In this document: in pieces, positions 20,850 to 32,400 of the stretch
Numbering within the stretch: position 1 is the first letter of the stretch
Layout of the letters: every line of letters starts with the position of its first letter
From: Datura wrightii
Lineage: Eukaryota; Streptophyta; Magnoliopsida; Solanales; Solanaceae
Direction: 5' to 3'
Length of the DNA stretch: 64,000 bases
Assembly (NCBI GenBank): GCA_035772735.1
Contig: JASDFA010000007.1
Location: 140,863,001 to 140,927,000 of the forward strand
Notes under the pieces: generated by a model
Told to the model about the DNA's origin: nothing
Database searches by the model: none
Seen by the model: the letters and a program-made list of their open reading frames with translations, nothing else
Program-made: the position numbers and the translations under genes

Positions 20850-20950
20850 CAAGCACAATTTTTTGTATAACTTGTATAATTTTGTATAATAGTGTAAAAG
20901 TGTATATAAGCACCTCTTATACACTATTATACACTTTTATACAAGGTTTA
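20850..20950. repeat. Imperfect inverted repeat
   Basis: The arms TATAATAGTGTAAAAGTGTA and, in reverse, TATAAAAGTGTATAATAGTG flank a short centre (aagcacctct). It could form a hairpin. It lies in non-coding sequence upstream of the MULE relic. Confidence 0.45.
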
Positions 20951-21605
20951 CATATTGTGTCAGTGAATGTATAATGTTGTATAACGTTATATACTGTGTA
21001 TAAGCACTATTGCAAAAAAAAAAGACTATACAGATGTAATATAAAAATATGAGTTATGTGAATGTAATATTTTATATCGGACTGTATATTTTTGTAAAAA
21101 TTCCTTTTTTAACAGAGACAACTAATATCACGTGCCCTCGTATGTTCCCCTCCAAGCTCAGCTTTGTTTGCACTGTCCATCATCGTTTAAGATTCTTCTC
21201 CTTGACACACGACTATCAAAGATCAACTTCACTCTTTATTTATTTCCTTTTTTTCTAATCTCCAAAAAACCTTAGAGTCTTAAACCCATATCATATTTCC
21301 TTCAATAGCATAATTGAAGTTTAGAAGTAACAATGTCCTTAAGGCGCAATAATGGCAAAGAATCACCCCAATTTATGGTGAATTTGTTAGTATCGAACTA
21401 CCCTTCACACAAAAAGTTAATATAGAAAATATATTTTGAATGGAAAGACACTTTGACTACTTTGTTGCTCTTCTTAAAAAAAAATTATGACTGAGATCTA
21501 TGTCCCTAAATATGGATATTTATGTTTGTCTTAATGTTAATATCTTATCGTATATTTTATTTTTTTTTTATTAATCTATCATCTTACTAGGTATATTTTT
21601 CATGA

Positions 21606-24600
21606 TTTCAGAATCGATAGGGAAGTATCATCTATCAGTATCAAAATATATCATGGAGGAATTATGAAACCCATGTAAGATAAGTAATATCTTGGTAAAA
21701 ACATCGACTATATTGATAATATTAATGTAAAAAATTCAAACTTGATGAGTTCAAGAAGATAGAAGAGATTTATAGACATTCAAGGGACTCAATAACTTTT
21801 TGGTATAGATGAAAAATCAGGTAATAGATGGAGGTTGATATCTACGGATAAGAAAGCATATGCAGTTAGCAGAAATATCCCAAATGACAAGGTTTTTGAA
21901 ATTTATTTTGAACATCTAACTCATATTTTAGTGTAGACAATGTGAATTTGGTATATACTCAAATGTTGGATATAAAGACAGACAATTGTATGTACGAGAA
22001 AATTCATCGGTGATAATTTTAGTATTTCAGAACCTAACTTATCTGATGATATACTTATTAATAAACATGAAAAGATTGCAGATAGCATTTTGAATGAAAG
22101 GAAAATTTTTAGTATCAAAATAAAGAGAAAGTTGGCAGCGTCAGAAGGAGATTTCGATTCTGTTGATTCTGAAGACATAAAAAGTTTGCATAGCGACTCT
22201 GAAAATGAGATATGTGATTCTTTTCAATTCACTTTGCATATAGACGAAGATAATATGGTATTAGCTCTGGAGTATACTTTCGAAAGCAAACAGGACTTAA
22301 GAATATTGTAGCAACTCATGAGATTAAAATTAAAAATATATCCGATGAAAGAAAAATAATAAAGCGAGAATAAAGATTGTTTGTATACATTCGGAGTGAG
22401 AATTAAAATCCATGGCATATCGAATGCAATGAGTCATATCTTTTCAGATTAGAAGTATAATCTGACACATAAATCAAGGAGTGTTATTATGATAATAGAA
22501 TAAAAATATTATTACACCCCATAAAAGTTAGTAACATATAAATGTACGTGTGGATTTGTGTTAGATAAAGAGGGTACGACTCGTGTAGGAAACCCCGGAA
22601 GTCGGGTCGAACGAGGGCAGGCCACAAGGGCCAGCGCCACGCGCCAACACCCTGGCGCTTTGGGCAGCACGGTGCGCCGGCCCACTTGGCGCTTTGAGGG
22701 GTGCGACGCGGGGCAAGGATGCCATGTTGAGTGGCATGAGGCACCTCCTACCATCGTCCACGTGTATATATATAGCCCTTGTGCAAGTGTAGGATCATTT
22801 GGAAATATATCAATCAGCCAGTGAGGGAGAAATATGAAAGAATCAAGCAAATTTTGTCCGTTTATGCTACGAAACGTCGCCCGAATTCAAATTAACTTTA
22901 GGTATCGAAGTTTAAGGCCGTAGGGACCATTACTAAGGAGTTATTTTCGTGAAATTCTCCCGGCGAATCGATATCCCGCCGAGTCAAAGTTATCAGAATT
23001 TCTCCAAACTAACTTCTATACGGTCAGAGGTTTTAAGTAAGCATTTCTTCCTTCTGAACTCTCGGGAAATTATACGTTTTCGGTCGTATTTCATTAAGTT
23101 AAAGTGTAGTTGGTATTATTATGAAAAGTTATTGTTTTCATCGAATTAAGTACTGAAACTAGTCTCGTTCTCCCAGTAATACGATTACAGTGGCAAAGGA
23201 CTGTTGAATTCAGGTTGAAACTCGCCGGTTAGACAGAAAGTCGGCACTTGAGGTATGTAAGGCTGTCCTTTCGGCAAGTTACGGTCGTCGTAAAGTTAGT
23301 ACGACCTGTATGTCTACAGTACTTCAGAATAAACCTATTGGGTCAGTTGTTGTAAACTAAATTGAGTCTATAATGATGAAATAGTAATTCCTGTCCAAAA
23401 TTAGCCTAGCTAGAATGGTCTTACCTGAATATTGAGTAGTTAGCTGTTAGGCCATATTGAGTTCTATTTACTAAGGCTGTAAGAGCCGTATTGAATTTCA
23501 TTTACTGAGGTTGTAAGGGCCATATTGAGTTTCATTTACTGAGGCTGTAAGGGCCGAATTGAGTTCCATTTACTGAGGTTGTAAGGGCCGTATTGAGTTC
23601 CATTCACTGAGGTCGTGAGGGCCATAATAAGTTCCATCAGATTAATGTCGCGAGAGCCGTAATGAGTTTCATCAGATTGAAGCCACGAGGGCCACCTCGA
23701 GTTGCAGTTTACACAAAAATTCTTAATGGTCAGGTAGTGGAGAGGATCTTGTTTGTACTTGTCGGGGCTTATGGGGGCCCAAGTAGATTTTTCAATGTTG
23801 TTTGTACCTTCCAAGCTTATGGGGGCCTGGTTAGGTTCTTGTTTGCACATATAAACTTGTTGTTTAGATAATTCAGACGGTACAGTATTGGAGATTAAAT
23901 CCTTACTCTCTCTTTTAATTACTACAGATTTACTAGCTTTCAGTCAAGTTATTACCTTTCTGCCTTACATATTTGGTACATATTAGTTATAACTAGACAG
24001 CATGGTGGCCTTGTCGGCCCGCACAGGACCCCTGTGGCTATATTGTCGTGGTTAGCTGTCTTCCTTTACAGGTGGCCTTGTTGGCCAGAGGTTGTATTTA
24101 CAGTCGAGATATAGCTCGTTGGTTTCTTGAGTTGAGTATCAGTGTGCACCAGTAGTGCACCAGTATAGTCAGGTTAGTTCAGATCTAGTGCGGCACAAGG
24201 CACTAGTCATACCCCCCAAGGTGGGGCACGATAAATATCATCCTTCCTTTGCAAGCAAATACCACAAAGAAATAAAATCGAATAGAAATCGAAGCATACG
24301 TGAGTTCAAAAATAAGTCGAGTGTAGATCTAAGAGCTTATATAACTTCATCTCAAATCAAAAAAGCTAAAATGAAAGTTATTGCATTAATTGATGGTGAT
24401 GTTAAGGATCGATACAAAATTATGGGGGATTATTGCATTGAAATTGATAGGACAAATCCAAAAAGTACAATTCACAGAAGTTCACTAATAATGAGATGCC
24501 AAATCATCCATACAGATTTTAAAGAATATATATGTTTTTTGTTGCTTATAAGCTAGACTTCAAGGTTGGATGTAGAAAAATAATAGGTGTGGATGGTTGT

Positions 24601-25890
24601 TGATTGAACAGTCCAATGTATGGACACAATTGTTATCTGCAGTTGGAATTGATGGTAATAATATAACAACATATTTTCTGTTGCGTGTGCGATTATTGAA
24701 AAAGAAAATATAGAGTCATGAGTTTGATTTTTGAATTATTTAGCTGCTGATTTAGATATAGATGAGAGTGGTTAGACCTTTATGTCTGACAAACAAAAAG
24801 GTCTTAAGAAAATAAAGAGGCATGGGATTGATTTTTGAACTATTTGGCTGTTGATTTAGATAAGATGAGAGTGGTTGGACCTTTATGTCTGACAAACAAA
24901 AAGGTCTTATAGAAGCTTTTAATGAAGTTTTACCATATTTAGCCATCGATTTTGTGCAAAATATCATCGCAACAATTTAAAAAGAGCTCATTTTGTTGGA
25001 TTCACATTAAAAATTATATTTTGGGATGCTGCAAAAGCTACTATTGTGAAAGAATTTAGTACTTGCATAGTACGTATGACCGAATTAGATCCAAATGTTG
25101 TTGCTTGACTCAATGAAAAAGAACCTAGCTAATGGTCAAGGCCTCATTTCTCTTCAAATGTCAACTGTGACATTTTTATTAAATAACTTGTATGAGGTGT
25201 TTAATAACATGATCCTTGATACCAAAGACAAGCCTATTGACATTTTTGGAGAAATTGTGATATCTTCTCATGGTTAGAATGCAAGCTAATAGGGAGAAAG
25301 TACAGAAGTGGAGATTAGGTGATGTTTTCCCAAAGATTAAGGACATATTGTACAAGAATCAAAATGCAGCTGGTCAATATATTCCTTGAAAATCTAATCA
25401 GTGAAATTATGAGATTATAGGAGCTACTATTAGTGACGTTTGGGTTGTTGATTTGGAGAATAGAATATGCAGTTTTAGAAAATAGAGTATTATGAAAATT
25501 CCTTGTAAGTGTGTTATTGCGGCAATTTAGGCTAAGAAGGATAATATTCTTGAGTATATAGATGATTGTTACTACGTCGATACATATAGAAGATTTCATG
25601 AACATGCAATTCTTCTAATAAGTGGGCCACAAATGTGGACAAATCAGCTAAAATTCCTCCATTGCCTCTAGGGATCGTAAGAAACAACAGGAGAGGAAGA
25701 AAATAAAAAGTGAGAAGAAAGGAAATTGATGAAGCTGAAGCAAATCGGACAAGGATGAAAAGGAAGCAACAATCTCTAGACTATGGTATATGCAATAAGC
25801 TTGTCCACAACAAAAGAGCTTGCAAATATAATATTGTGCAACCAAAGACTACTTCAGTTCGTCAAAAAAATACTTGTACTACATCTTAAC
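21606..25890 (+). pseudogene. MULE (MuDR-type) transposase, decayed and split by a solo LTR
   Basis: Coding remnants run on the + strand on both sides of the solo LTR at 22510-24233. Left part: an acidic block (SEDIKSLHSDSENEIC) and the start of the MuDR N-terminal region (ATHEIKIKNI). Right part: KYHKEIKSNRNRSIREFKNK and the continuing DYCIEIDRTNPKSTIHR, then GWTFMSDKQKGLIEAFNEV from the MULE catalytic domain, SRSHFSSNVNCD, a SWIM-like CSFRKWSIMKIPCKCVIAAI, and a final degraded zinc knuckle (HNKRACKYN). Many stops and frameshifts occur. The SWIM finger has lost a Cys (CSF for CSC) and its His, so the protein is dead. The order of parts equals that of plant MURA proteins. Confidence 0.9.
22510..24233 (+). 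mobile_element. Solo LTR 2, inserted in the MULE transposase
   Basis: Starts TATTACACCCC and ends GGTGGGGCACGATA, with AATAT at 22505-22509 and 24234-24238 as a perfect 5-bp target duplication. The usual TG...CA ends have mutated to TA...TA. The interior matches solo LTR 3 in order: 'gtcgggtcgaac...ggcgctttg', a TATATATATAG core-promoter-like stretch, 'ggagttattttcgtgaaat', 'cccggcgaatcg', 'ggtggccttgtcggccc' and a 3' end with 'cctccc'-like sequence. No internal domains or second LTR are present. Confidence 0.9.
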
Positions 25891-26565
25891 TATATCAGAA
25901 TTTTCTTTTTTATTGAATGCTCTTAGAATAACACAAATATATATGTATTCATGATTCATGTTAGAAAGGGGAAAGTTAAAGTGGGACAAGATAAAACTAC
26001 TGAACAAGAAGAAATAGTTGAAACAGATTCTGGTTGGATATATTCCCAACACATACAACAAAGTTAAAATGAATTACTGAAATTAGCTTTTTTCTAGTGC
26101 TAATATTTGTTCAATATTAGTGGTAGTTTAGTTTTATCCAAGTGTTTATCTAATGCAATTTTTCAGGTGTTGCTATCAGCTTTTTTGTGCTACTACTATA
26201 TTACTATTGATTGTTGGTGATATGGTGTTGCGATTATGTTGCATTTTCATGTGATGTTATTCTGCTTCAAGTTCCACTGTTTTCAAGTGATGTTACTATT
26301 ATGCATTATTTTGGTGTTATGATATTGCTACTATGCTGCACTTTTTTAGTGTTTTCTGCTGTATTTTCAGGTAATGTTATTGTTCTGCATTTTCTTTTGG
26401 TGTTATGGTGTTACTACTATGTTGCACTGTAGTGTAGTTTTGTTGCTAATTTTATGTGATTTTTGGTGTTTTAATACCTTATTAACTCTTAAATCATTTT
26501 ATTTTGTGTGCAAATTTAATTTTTTTTAATGAGTTAAGTAACTTTAGGTTTGAACTATCTTTTGT
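25891..26565. other. MULE 3' flank with degenerate short repeats
   Basis: No gene is seen. At about 26160-26440 there are four or so loose copies of a 60-70 bp T-rich unit ('gtgatgttattctgc', 'ggtgttatgrtrttgctact', 'actatgttgcac'). These are probably non-coding MULE sequence. Confidence 0.45.
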
Positions 26566-26729
26566 AGTTCTTCACATTTAGATTTGATGGAATAGAAATT
26601 ATGCTATAAGGCAAAGTCATTACTAAGACTTCATAGTGCTTGAATGAAGTTCTTCACATTTAGATTTGATGCAATAAAAATTCTGCTATAAGGCAACATC
26701 ATTACTAAGACTTCATAGTGCCTGATGGA
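26566..26729. repeat. 82-bp tandem duplication
   Basis: Two units with period 82 (26566-26647 and 26648-26729), both starting agttcttcacatttagattt and ending in 'tcatagtgcytgaw'. They differ at only a few positions, so the duplication is comparatively recent. Confidence 0.85.
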
Positions 26730-26939
26730 AGATGAAATTTTATTGTGACAGTATCATCTTCAGTTAAAACTGTCACGATTTAAGTGACCGTGATTGATAC
26801 ACACACTATTCCCTCGGTGGGCGAACCAACATGTCTCCCAACTTACCCATTCAATTGCAACATTCGTATCATAAATAAACACTTTTAAAATAAAAAAGCA
26901 GAAGCTTTATAAAATGAAAGTAATACTCACAATGTTTGT

Positions 26940-27500
26940 ACTCTAAGGAATGAATAGAAGTGATACAAGAGCGAATGAATATAAGTGATACAAGAGTGAA
27001 TGAATACAAGTTTAATTAGAGTTTCGTTATTTTCTATCTTTGTATACACGTAAATTGTATGCGTCGATACAGTCTGTATTTATCGATACAACAAGTATTC
27101 ATCGATAACAGCTAATGCACCTATGAATACAATATGAGTACAATAAATACAGTTATTTGATACCCTCCAAAAATATATAAAAATACAAAGAGAAAATGAT
27201 GCAACTAAAATACAGTATACAAAGAGGGAGAGAGAGAAATAGAAAAATAGAGAAAGAAAGAGAGGGGTGAGAGAGGCAGAGAGAAAAAGAGCAAGAGCGA
27301 GAGAGAGAGGGGCGGGGAGGAGGGGGGAGGGAGGGAGACAAGGAGAGAAATGTGCGAGATTCAGGAGAGAGGCGAGAGAGTTTTTCTTTTTTTTTTGCCC
27401 TAAAAATTATATATTGCTATAAATTATAATTATGCAAACTATAACTACCAATGGTAATTATATTTTAAATGAATGTTATTTATGAAATTTCCCTAATAAT
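26940..27500. repeat. Repeat with polypurine tract (27220-27380)
   Basis: Begins with two copies of 'aagtgatacaagagyga' and runs through 'gtcgatacagtctgtattta' into about 160 bp of G/A-only sequence on the + strand, then 'ataactaccaatggtaatta' and 'gaaatttccc'. I recognise the order as a common nightshade MULE-like dispersed repeat. The purine tract could form triplex DNA. The minus-strand open frame over it is Ser/Pro/Leu low-complexity and is not a gene. Confidence 0.5.
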
Positions 27501-27589
27501 ATATCATAACACAATCTATATATCTAGTTTTAAATTATTTTTCATTTTCTTATTTTATTATATTTTGTTTAACCACCAAACCAAACGGA

Positions 27590-27620
27590 TGTGGGGGGGG
27601 GGAGGAGGGGAGGGGGGGTG
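27590..27620 (+). repeat. G-rich tract, possible G-quadruplex
   Basis: A run of about ten G, then GGAGGGGAGGGGGGG, gives a very strong quadruplex pattern in otherwise AT-rich DNA. Confidence 0.6.
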
Positions 27621-27833
27621 CTATAGAAAAGAATTCATAACAAATCAAATTATTTTTAAAAATATTTTAATAAAGTTTTTTACGAGTTCAAACTTACTTA
27701 AAGGTCGTTAGTGTTGGGTGGTTAAAAGTAATTGATATAAAATAAATGCTAAAAAGTGATTTTCAATATTTATTTTAAATTTGTAAATAATTAATTACAT
27801 ATTTAAATAAAAATATTGTCATCACTTATACTT

Positions 27834-28072
27834 TCTCTATTTTAATTTATTTGTCTTACTTTTTTTTTTAGTCCGTTTTAAAAAGAATATCTTTTTATTT
27901 TTTTTGACAATTCTATAATTCTAACTTTACACATAACATGTTTAAAATAATAATATTAAAATATATTTTGATATATTATACATACTCTTAATTTAAAATT
28001 ATAAGATTCAAAAATAATTTTACTATTTTAAAGTAAGTGTTAAGTCAAAATCTGATAAACCAAGAGGATTAA
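27834..28072. mobile_element. MITE related to the one in WRKY intron 1
   Basis: Starts 'tattttaatttatttgtctt' and holds 'gtccgttttaaaaagaat' and 'ttaaaattataagattcaaa' in the order typical of the abundant nightshade short element also seen at 1964-2193. The right end is not clear. Confidence 0.5.
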
Positions 28073-28712
28073 GTTACTCCAAGTAACAACTGTGGAGATT
28101 GAGGTAGTCCAAAACTACAGAAAAGGGTTAAAATATCCCTAAATTATGCGACATTGAATAAAAATATCATCCATTAATAATTGGTCCAAAAATGCTCCAA
28201 TTGGTCTTTTGGGGTCAAAAAATATCCTTTCATAATAAACATATTGTTTCTTTTCTTTTAGAACTTCTTTAACTAATAAAAAGGTTGAAAGTGATATTTT
28301 TTGTTCTTAATAATATTTTGTCAATTAAAATATGATAACTCTATATACTTTTTAAACTGATAATGCATGTCATATAGATAAGGTCATAGTAACCTCATCA
28401 TTAATTTTCATTTAGATAATGATAAACTTCTTTTTCTTAATAAAATATAAGATATTATTGTTTCTTAAATGGAAGAGCCTTAAATGGACGATCAAGGGCA
28501 GTTTTGAAATTTCACATCTAATCCATAAATATTTTTAAAAAAAAAAGAACATATGTTAAAATTTAAAAATTAGATATTCTTTCATAATAAAAAATGCAAA
28601 AACACTAGAATGTTTCATTATCTTGATTTTTTCTACTCTTTCTCCATTAAATTTATTTATTGCTTCTTCATTGTTTACTTTAACTTTATTGTATATTTGT
28701 ATTTATATTATT

Positions 28713-28743
<31 letters not shown>

Positions 28744-29266
28744 CTATTGTTTCTATTATATAGAAGAGCCATGGAAGAACAATCATGGCTACAAAGAGTT
28801 GTACAAGAAGCAATGCAAATTGTACTATGTACTTAGCCTTATCTTATTTTCTCATCGATAGTAGTCTCTAAACACATGCAATATATGTGAGGTTAATTGT
28901 ATTTTTTATGAGCTCATTCTTTTTATATCATGTAATTATAGTAGCTTGGTACTTTCTTTATATAGACTTATTCAACCTCATAAAATTTATAATATATAAC
29001 CGTTATCAACTTTCAGTCATGTTATATTTTGTCACATTTTTTAAAGAAAATTATTTCACTCATTATTTACTATTAATAGAATGACGCATTCAATAAAAAC
29101 ACAACACTTTTAAATATCAAACTGTACTTCTAAATTTATATTTTCAAAATTTAAAGCTTTTAATACTATATTTTAACCCAAAAATAATTATCATGAACTT
29201 GTACTAACAAACATATAAAATTCACCGAAATTAATTTATAGACCGTATATAAACATTATATTAGAG
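28073..29266. other. AT-rich intergenic region
   Basis: No gene is seen. It has a (TTTA)n microsatellite near 28715-28745 and repeat-like AT-rich sequence. Short open frames rich in Phe/Tyr/Ile are chance products of composition. Confidence 0.6.
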
Positions 29267-29271
29267 AAAAG

Positions 29272-31087
29272 TGTTACACCCCGTAAGTTTTTAACGTTTA
29301 GTCGGCCTATTCGTATGTTGGTTGAGAGTTTTAGAGTGTCATACGTACGAGAAAATGGCCCGGGAAAAGGCCGAATGAGTGCCAAGCTGGGATTTCACGG
29401 AAGGAGGCCGAACCAAGTTGCCCAGAGGGGCAAAGTGGTACGGAGCAGCCCCTCCGCGTTACCCAACGTGGCACGCCCGTAAATTGGCGCGACCGGCAGA
29501 GTGCCACGTTGCCTTGTCTGCCGCCTCAAGTATATAAAGGCCTCACCCTTAGATGTTATGTTATTTTCCAAATAACCTCGGCCAGCAGAGGTAAGAACGA
29601 AGGAGAACTATTGAAAATCATCCGATTACGTTGCTAAACGTCGTCCAAATCTCTAGTAGTAAAGTATAAGGCTGCAGAGAGCATCGCTTCGGAGTTATTT
29701 TCGTAAAATACGCCCGGCGAATCGTCGTCCCGCCGAGCCTAAGTTGGTGGAATTATTTCAAACTAGTGTCAATACGATCACGTGCCTAAAGTAAGTATTT
29801 TTCCCTTCTAGATTCTTGAGAAATTACGAGTTTTTGATCGTCTTTCAATAAGTTGTAGTCAGTATATATATATATATATATACAAAAGTTATCGTTTTCT
29901 TCGAATATAGTAATAAAGTAGCCCTATTCTTCGTTAATAAGAGTACAGTTGAGAAGGGCAGTTGAACACGAGTCGAAACTCGCCAGATAATCGGTAAAAA
30001 CAGCGAATGAGGTATGTTAAGACATTTTCTTTCGGCAAGTTAGTTTCTTCAGCATAGTAGTCTAGTATGAATCCCAATAAAGCATGTTAGGAGTATGTTA
30101 TCATGTCTAGTTGTTGTTGTCAGTTGAGACTCGTAATTTGCATTGTTTTGGGCTGGATTACACCTGTATAACTTTCATGACTACCCTAGGGTTAATAGCT
30201 GTGTCACTGTTAATAGCTGATTGTACCTTCCGGCTTATAAGGGCCAGGTAAGGTTTATGTTTGCTTTAGTTATTGATAGTTAGACAGTAAGATGCCTCAT
30301 TTGTCAGGTATGACCCCTACCCTTCTTGTTACAGTTATGTTAGCCCCGATTTCACTACTTCAGTTATTTTCAGTCCTTTTTCTTTACTTCAGTTATTGTC
30401 AGTTCTATTTCCTACTTTCAGTCATTTAAAGTTACTGCCTTACATATTCAGTACCTGTGGTACTGACGCACTCTTCTGGGGCACTGCATTACTTGCCTGC
30501 AGGTGCAGATAGACGAGGAGCAGGTCCCTCGTAGTTTCAATCAGTCGTACAGAGCCGTCAGCTCCCTTCTTCCGGAGCTTGTGTGATAGAGGTTTACTTC
30601 TTTTGTTTGTACAGTATGGGTAGGTCGGGGCCCTGTTTCGACCATCTTATTACTCCTAGAGGCTTGCAGATTGTGTTACTTCCCTGTGGTTAGATGATAT
30701 CGGCTGTGTGGGGCCCATATGTGTTTTAGATTATGTGTATTGGTCGTGTGAGGCCCTGTTTAGCTGTTGATTGGTGGCCTTGTCGGTCATAGTTCAGTTT
30801 AGCATCTGATTGTACCTTCCAGTTATAACTAGATATCATGGTGGCCTTATCGGCCCGCATAGGACTCCCTATGATTGTTTGTCTCTAGTTAGCTGTTTAT
30901 TTTCACAGGTGGCTATAGGCCTTGTTGGCAGGGGTTGTATTTACAACCACTATATAGCTCGTTGTTTTCTTGATTCTAGAGTTATAGTCAGACCTGCACC
31001 AGAGGTGCTTAGGCTCAGTCAGCTCAGCAGTTCAGGTCCTAGTAGGGCACCAGGTGCCAATCATGCCTCCCAAGGCGGGGCGTGACA
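29272..31087 (+). mobile_element. Solo LTR 3 (best-preserved copy)
   Basis: Starts TGTTACACCCCG and ends CGGGGCGTGACA, so intact TG...CA ends are embedded in 12-bp imperfect inverted termini. It is flanked by AAAAG at 29267-29271 and 31088-31092, a perfect 5-bp target duplication. A TATA box (tatataaagg, about 29532) marks a U3 promoter. Length 1816 bp, with no internal coding domains, PBS or PPT, hence a solo LTR. It is the best reference copy for the three relatives in this window. A Ty3/gypsy origin is likely but not proven. Confidence 0.92.
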
Positions 31088-31092
31088 AAAAG

Positions 31093-31818
31093 GTAATTTC
31101 TTATTTGAAATTTACTATACTATATAAAATATGGTTATTGATGAGTTAAGTTTTATACATTAAGATATGACTTTGAATTGGAATTATATATAATTTAAAA
31201 ATATAATAAGATAAGTAATTATGATGGAATTGAATTTTCTATTATACTATTTATATTTATATAGAAAGATGAAGTGGGAACGACCAAGGGTAGTTCTGAT
31301 ATTTTACTAAGATCATGCTAACATGTGCTATACACTTTTCAAATGAGAATGAAATATTTTAGCCAAATAACATAAAAATCAAAATCATATTTTAGCCAAA
31401 TAACATAAAAATCAAAATCTTCTCTTTTAATCCAAGACTATTTTTCTTTTATTCTTTTACCTAATTTTAGAAGGTCTATCATGTATTTGAGTCTTTCTTA
31501 TTTGATCTATTGATTATATTTTGGTAAATAAAATTATTTTTCATCTGATTATATCACTTTTTTGAACTTAAGTTTTCTATTTCTACTTGATAAAAATAAT
31601 ATTTATATAAGATCAATATTTAAATATTTACATATATACATACATATATATATATATTAATAAAAGAAAATACATGTTATTTGATGTGATATTAAAATCT
31701 CATGTAAATAGCATTTTGCATAAAATATTTAATTAAGTAAAAATAAATTTTAAATTATTTTAATGATATAAAATTAGTAAAATATTATTATGATGGAGTG
31801 TTGGTCAGAGTTAAAATG
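31093..31818. other. AT-rich intergenic region
   Basis: No gene is seen. It contains a direct repeat of 'ttttagccaaataacataaa' (about 31360 and 31388) and TA-rich runs. Confidence 0.55.
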
Positions 31819-31826
31819 TATCATGC

Positions 31827-32392
31827 TAGAGCTGCATATCGGTCGGCTCGATTTGGTTTTGAAAGTTATCGGTTTTACTTATCGAATTTCGATTTGTAGA
31901 CATGTTAAACCGTTAAAAAACCATTAAGATATTGGTTAATCGGTTATTGGTTAATTGGTTATTGATTGTTATCGATTCGGTTATCGGGTTAACTGTCAAG
32001 ATCTCATATGAAAAATCTCATAAGTCATAAGTATATTTAGTTAAAAAAAAGTGGGTGAAAAGAGAAAAAATATATAGAACTAGCTCAATTAAAACAATCA
32101 ACTTTAATATAGATTAAAACACCATTCCATTCACTTTTCATCGACACCCATTTTATCTTCTCGTTTGGATACTTTATCCATTGAAGGCTAAAATTGTAAT
32201 TTAATAAATTATTATCGGGTTATCGGTTCACCCGTTAAAAAAGGTGGTCAAATCGATAACCAAACCAATAACCCAATAACTTCGGATAATAAACCGATAA
32301 TTAAGCCATTCAATCAATAACCCAAATCATTAATCCAATAACTCAATTATCAATTCAGATTATTGATTTAACTGTTAATTTACACATCCCTA
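31827..32392. mobile_element. hAT MITE with 8-bp TSD
   Basis: The 566-bp element starts TAGAGCTGCATATCGG and ends ACACATCCCTA. It is flanked by TATCATGC (31819-31826) and TATCACGC (32393-32400), an 8-bp target duplication with one mismatch. The interior is rich in short 'ttatcggttw' / 'aaccgataac' phrases on opposite strands towards the two ends, making long imperfect inverted arms. No coding capacity. Confidence 0.85.
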
Positions 32393-32400
32393 TATCACGC

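Noticed and set aside
22487..22850. Cluster of overlapping open frames on both strands
   Set aside because: All lie in the GC-rich 5' part of solo LTR 2; long frames there follow from base composition.
27153..27341. Ser/Pro/Leu-rich minus-strand open frame
   Set aside because: It is a translation of the polypurine tract read on the other strand.
30810..31085. 91-codon open frame
   Set aside because: It lies entirely within the 3' part of solo LTR 3 and resembles no protein.
9366..31087. A single long retrotransposon bounded by the TGTYACRCCCCG repeats
   Set aside because: Each copy has its own distinct 5-bp duplication, orientation differs, and host genes and a MULE lie between them.
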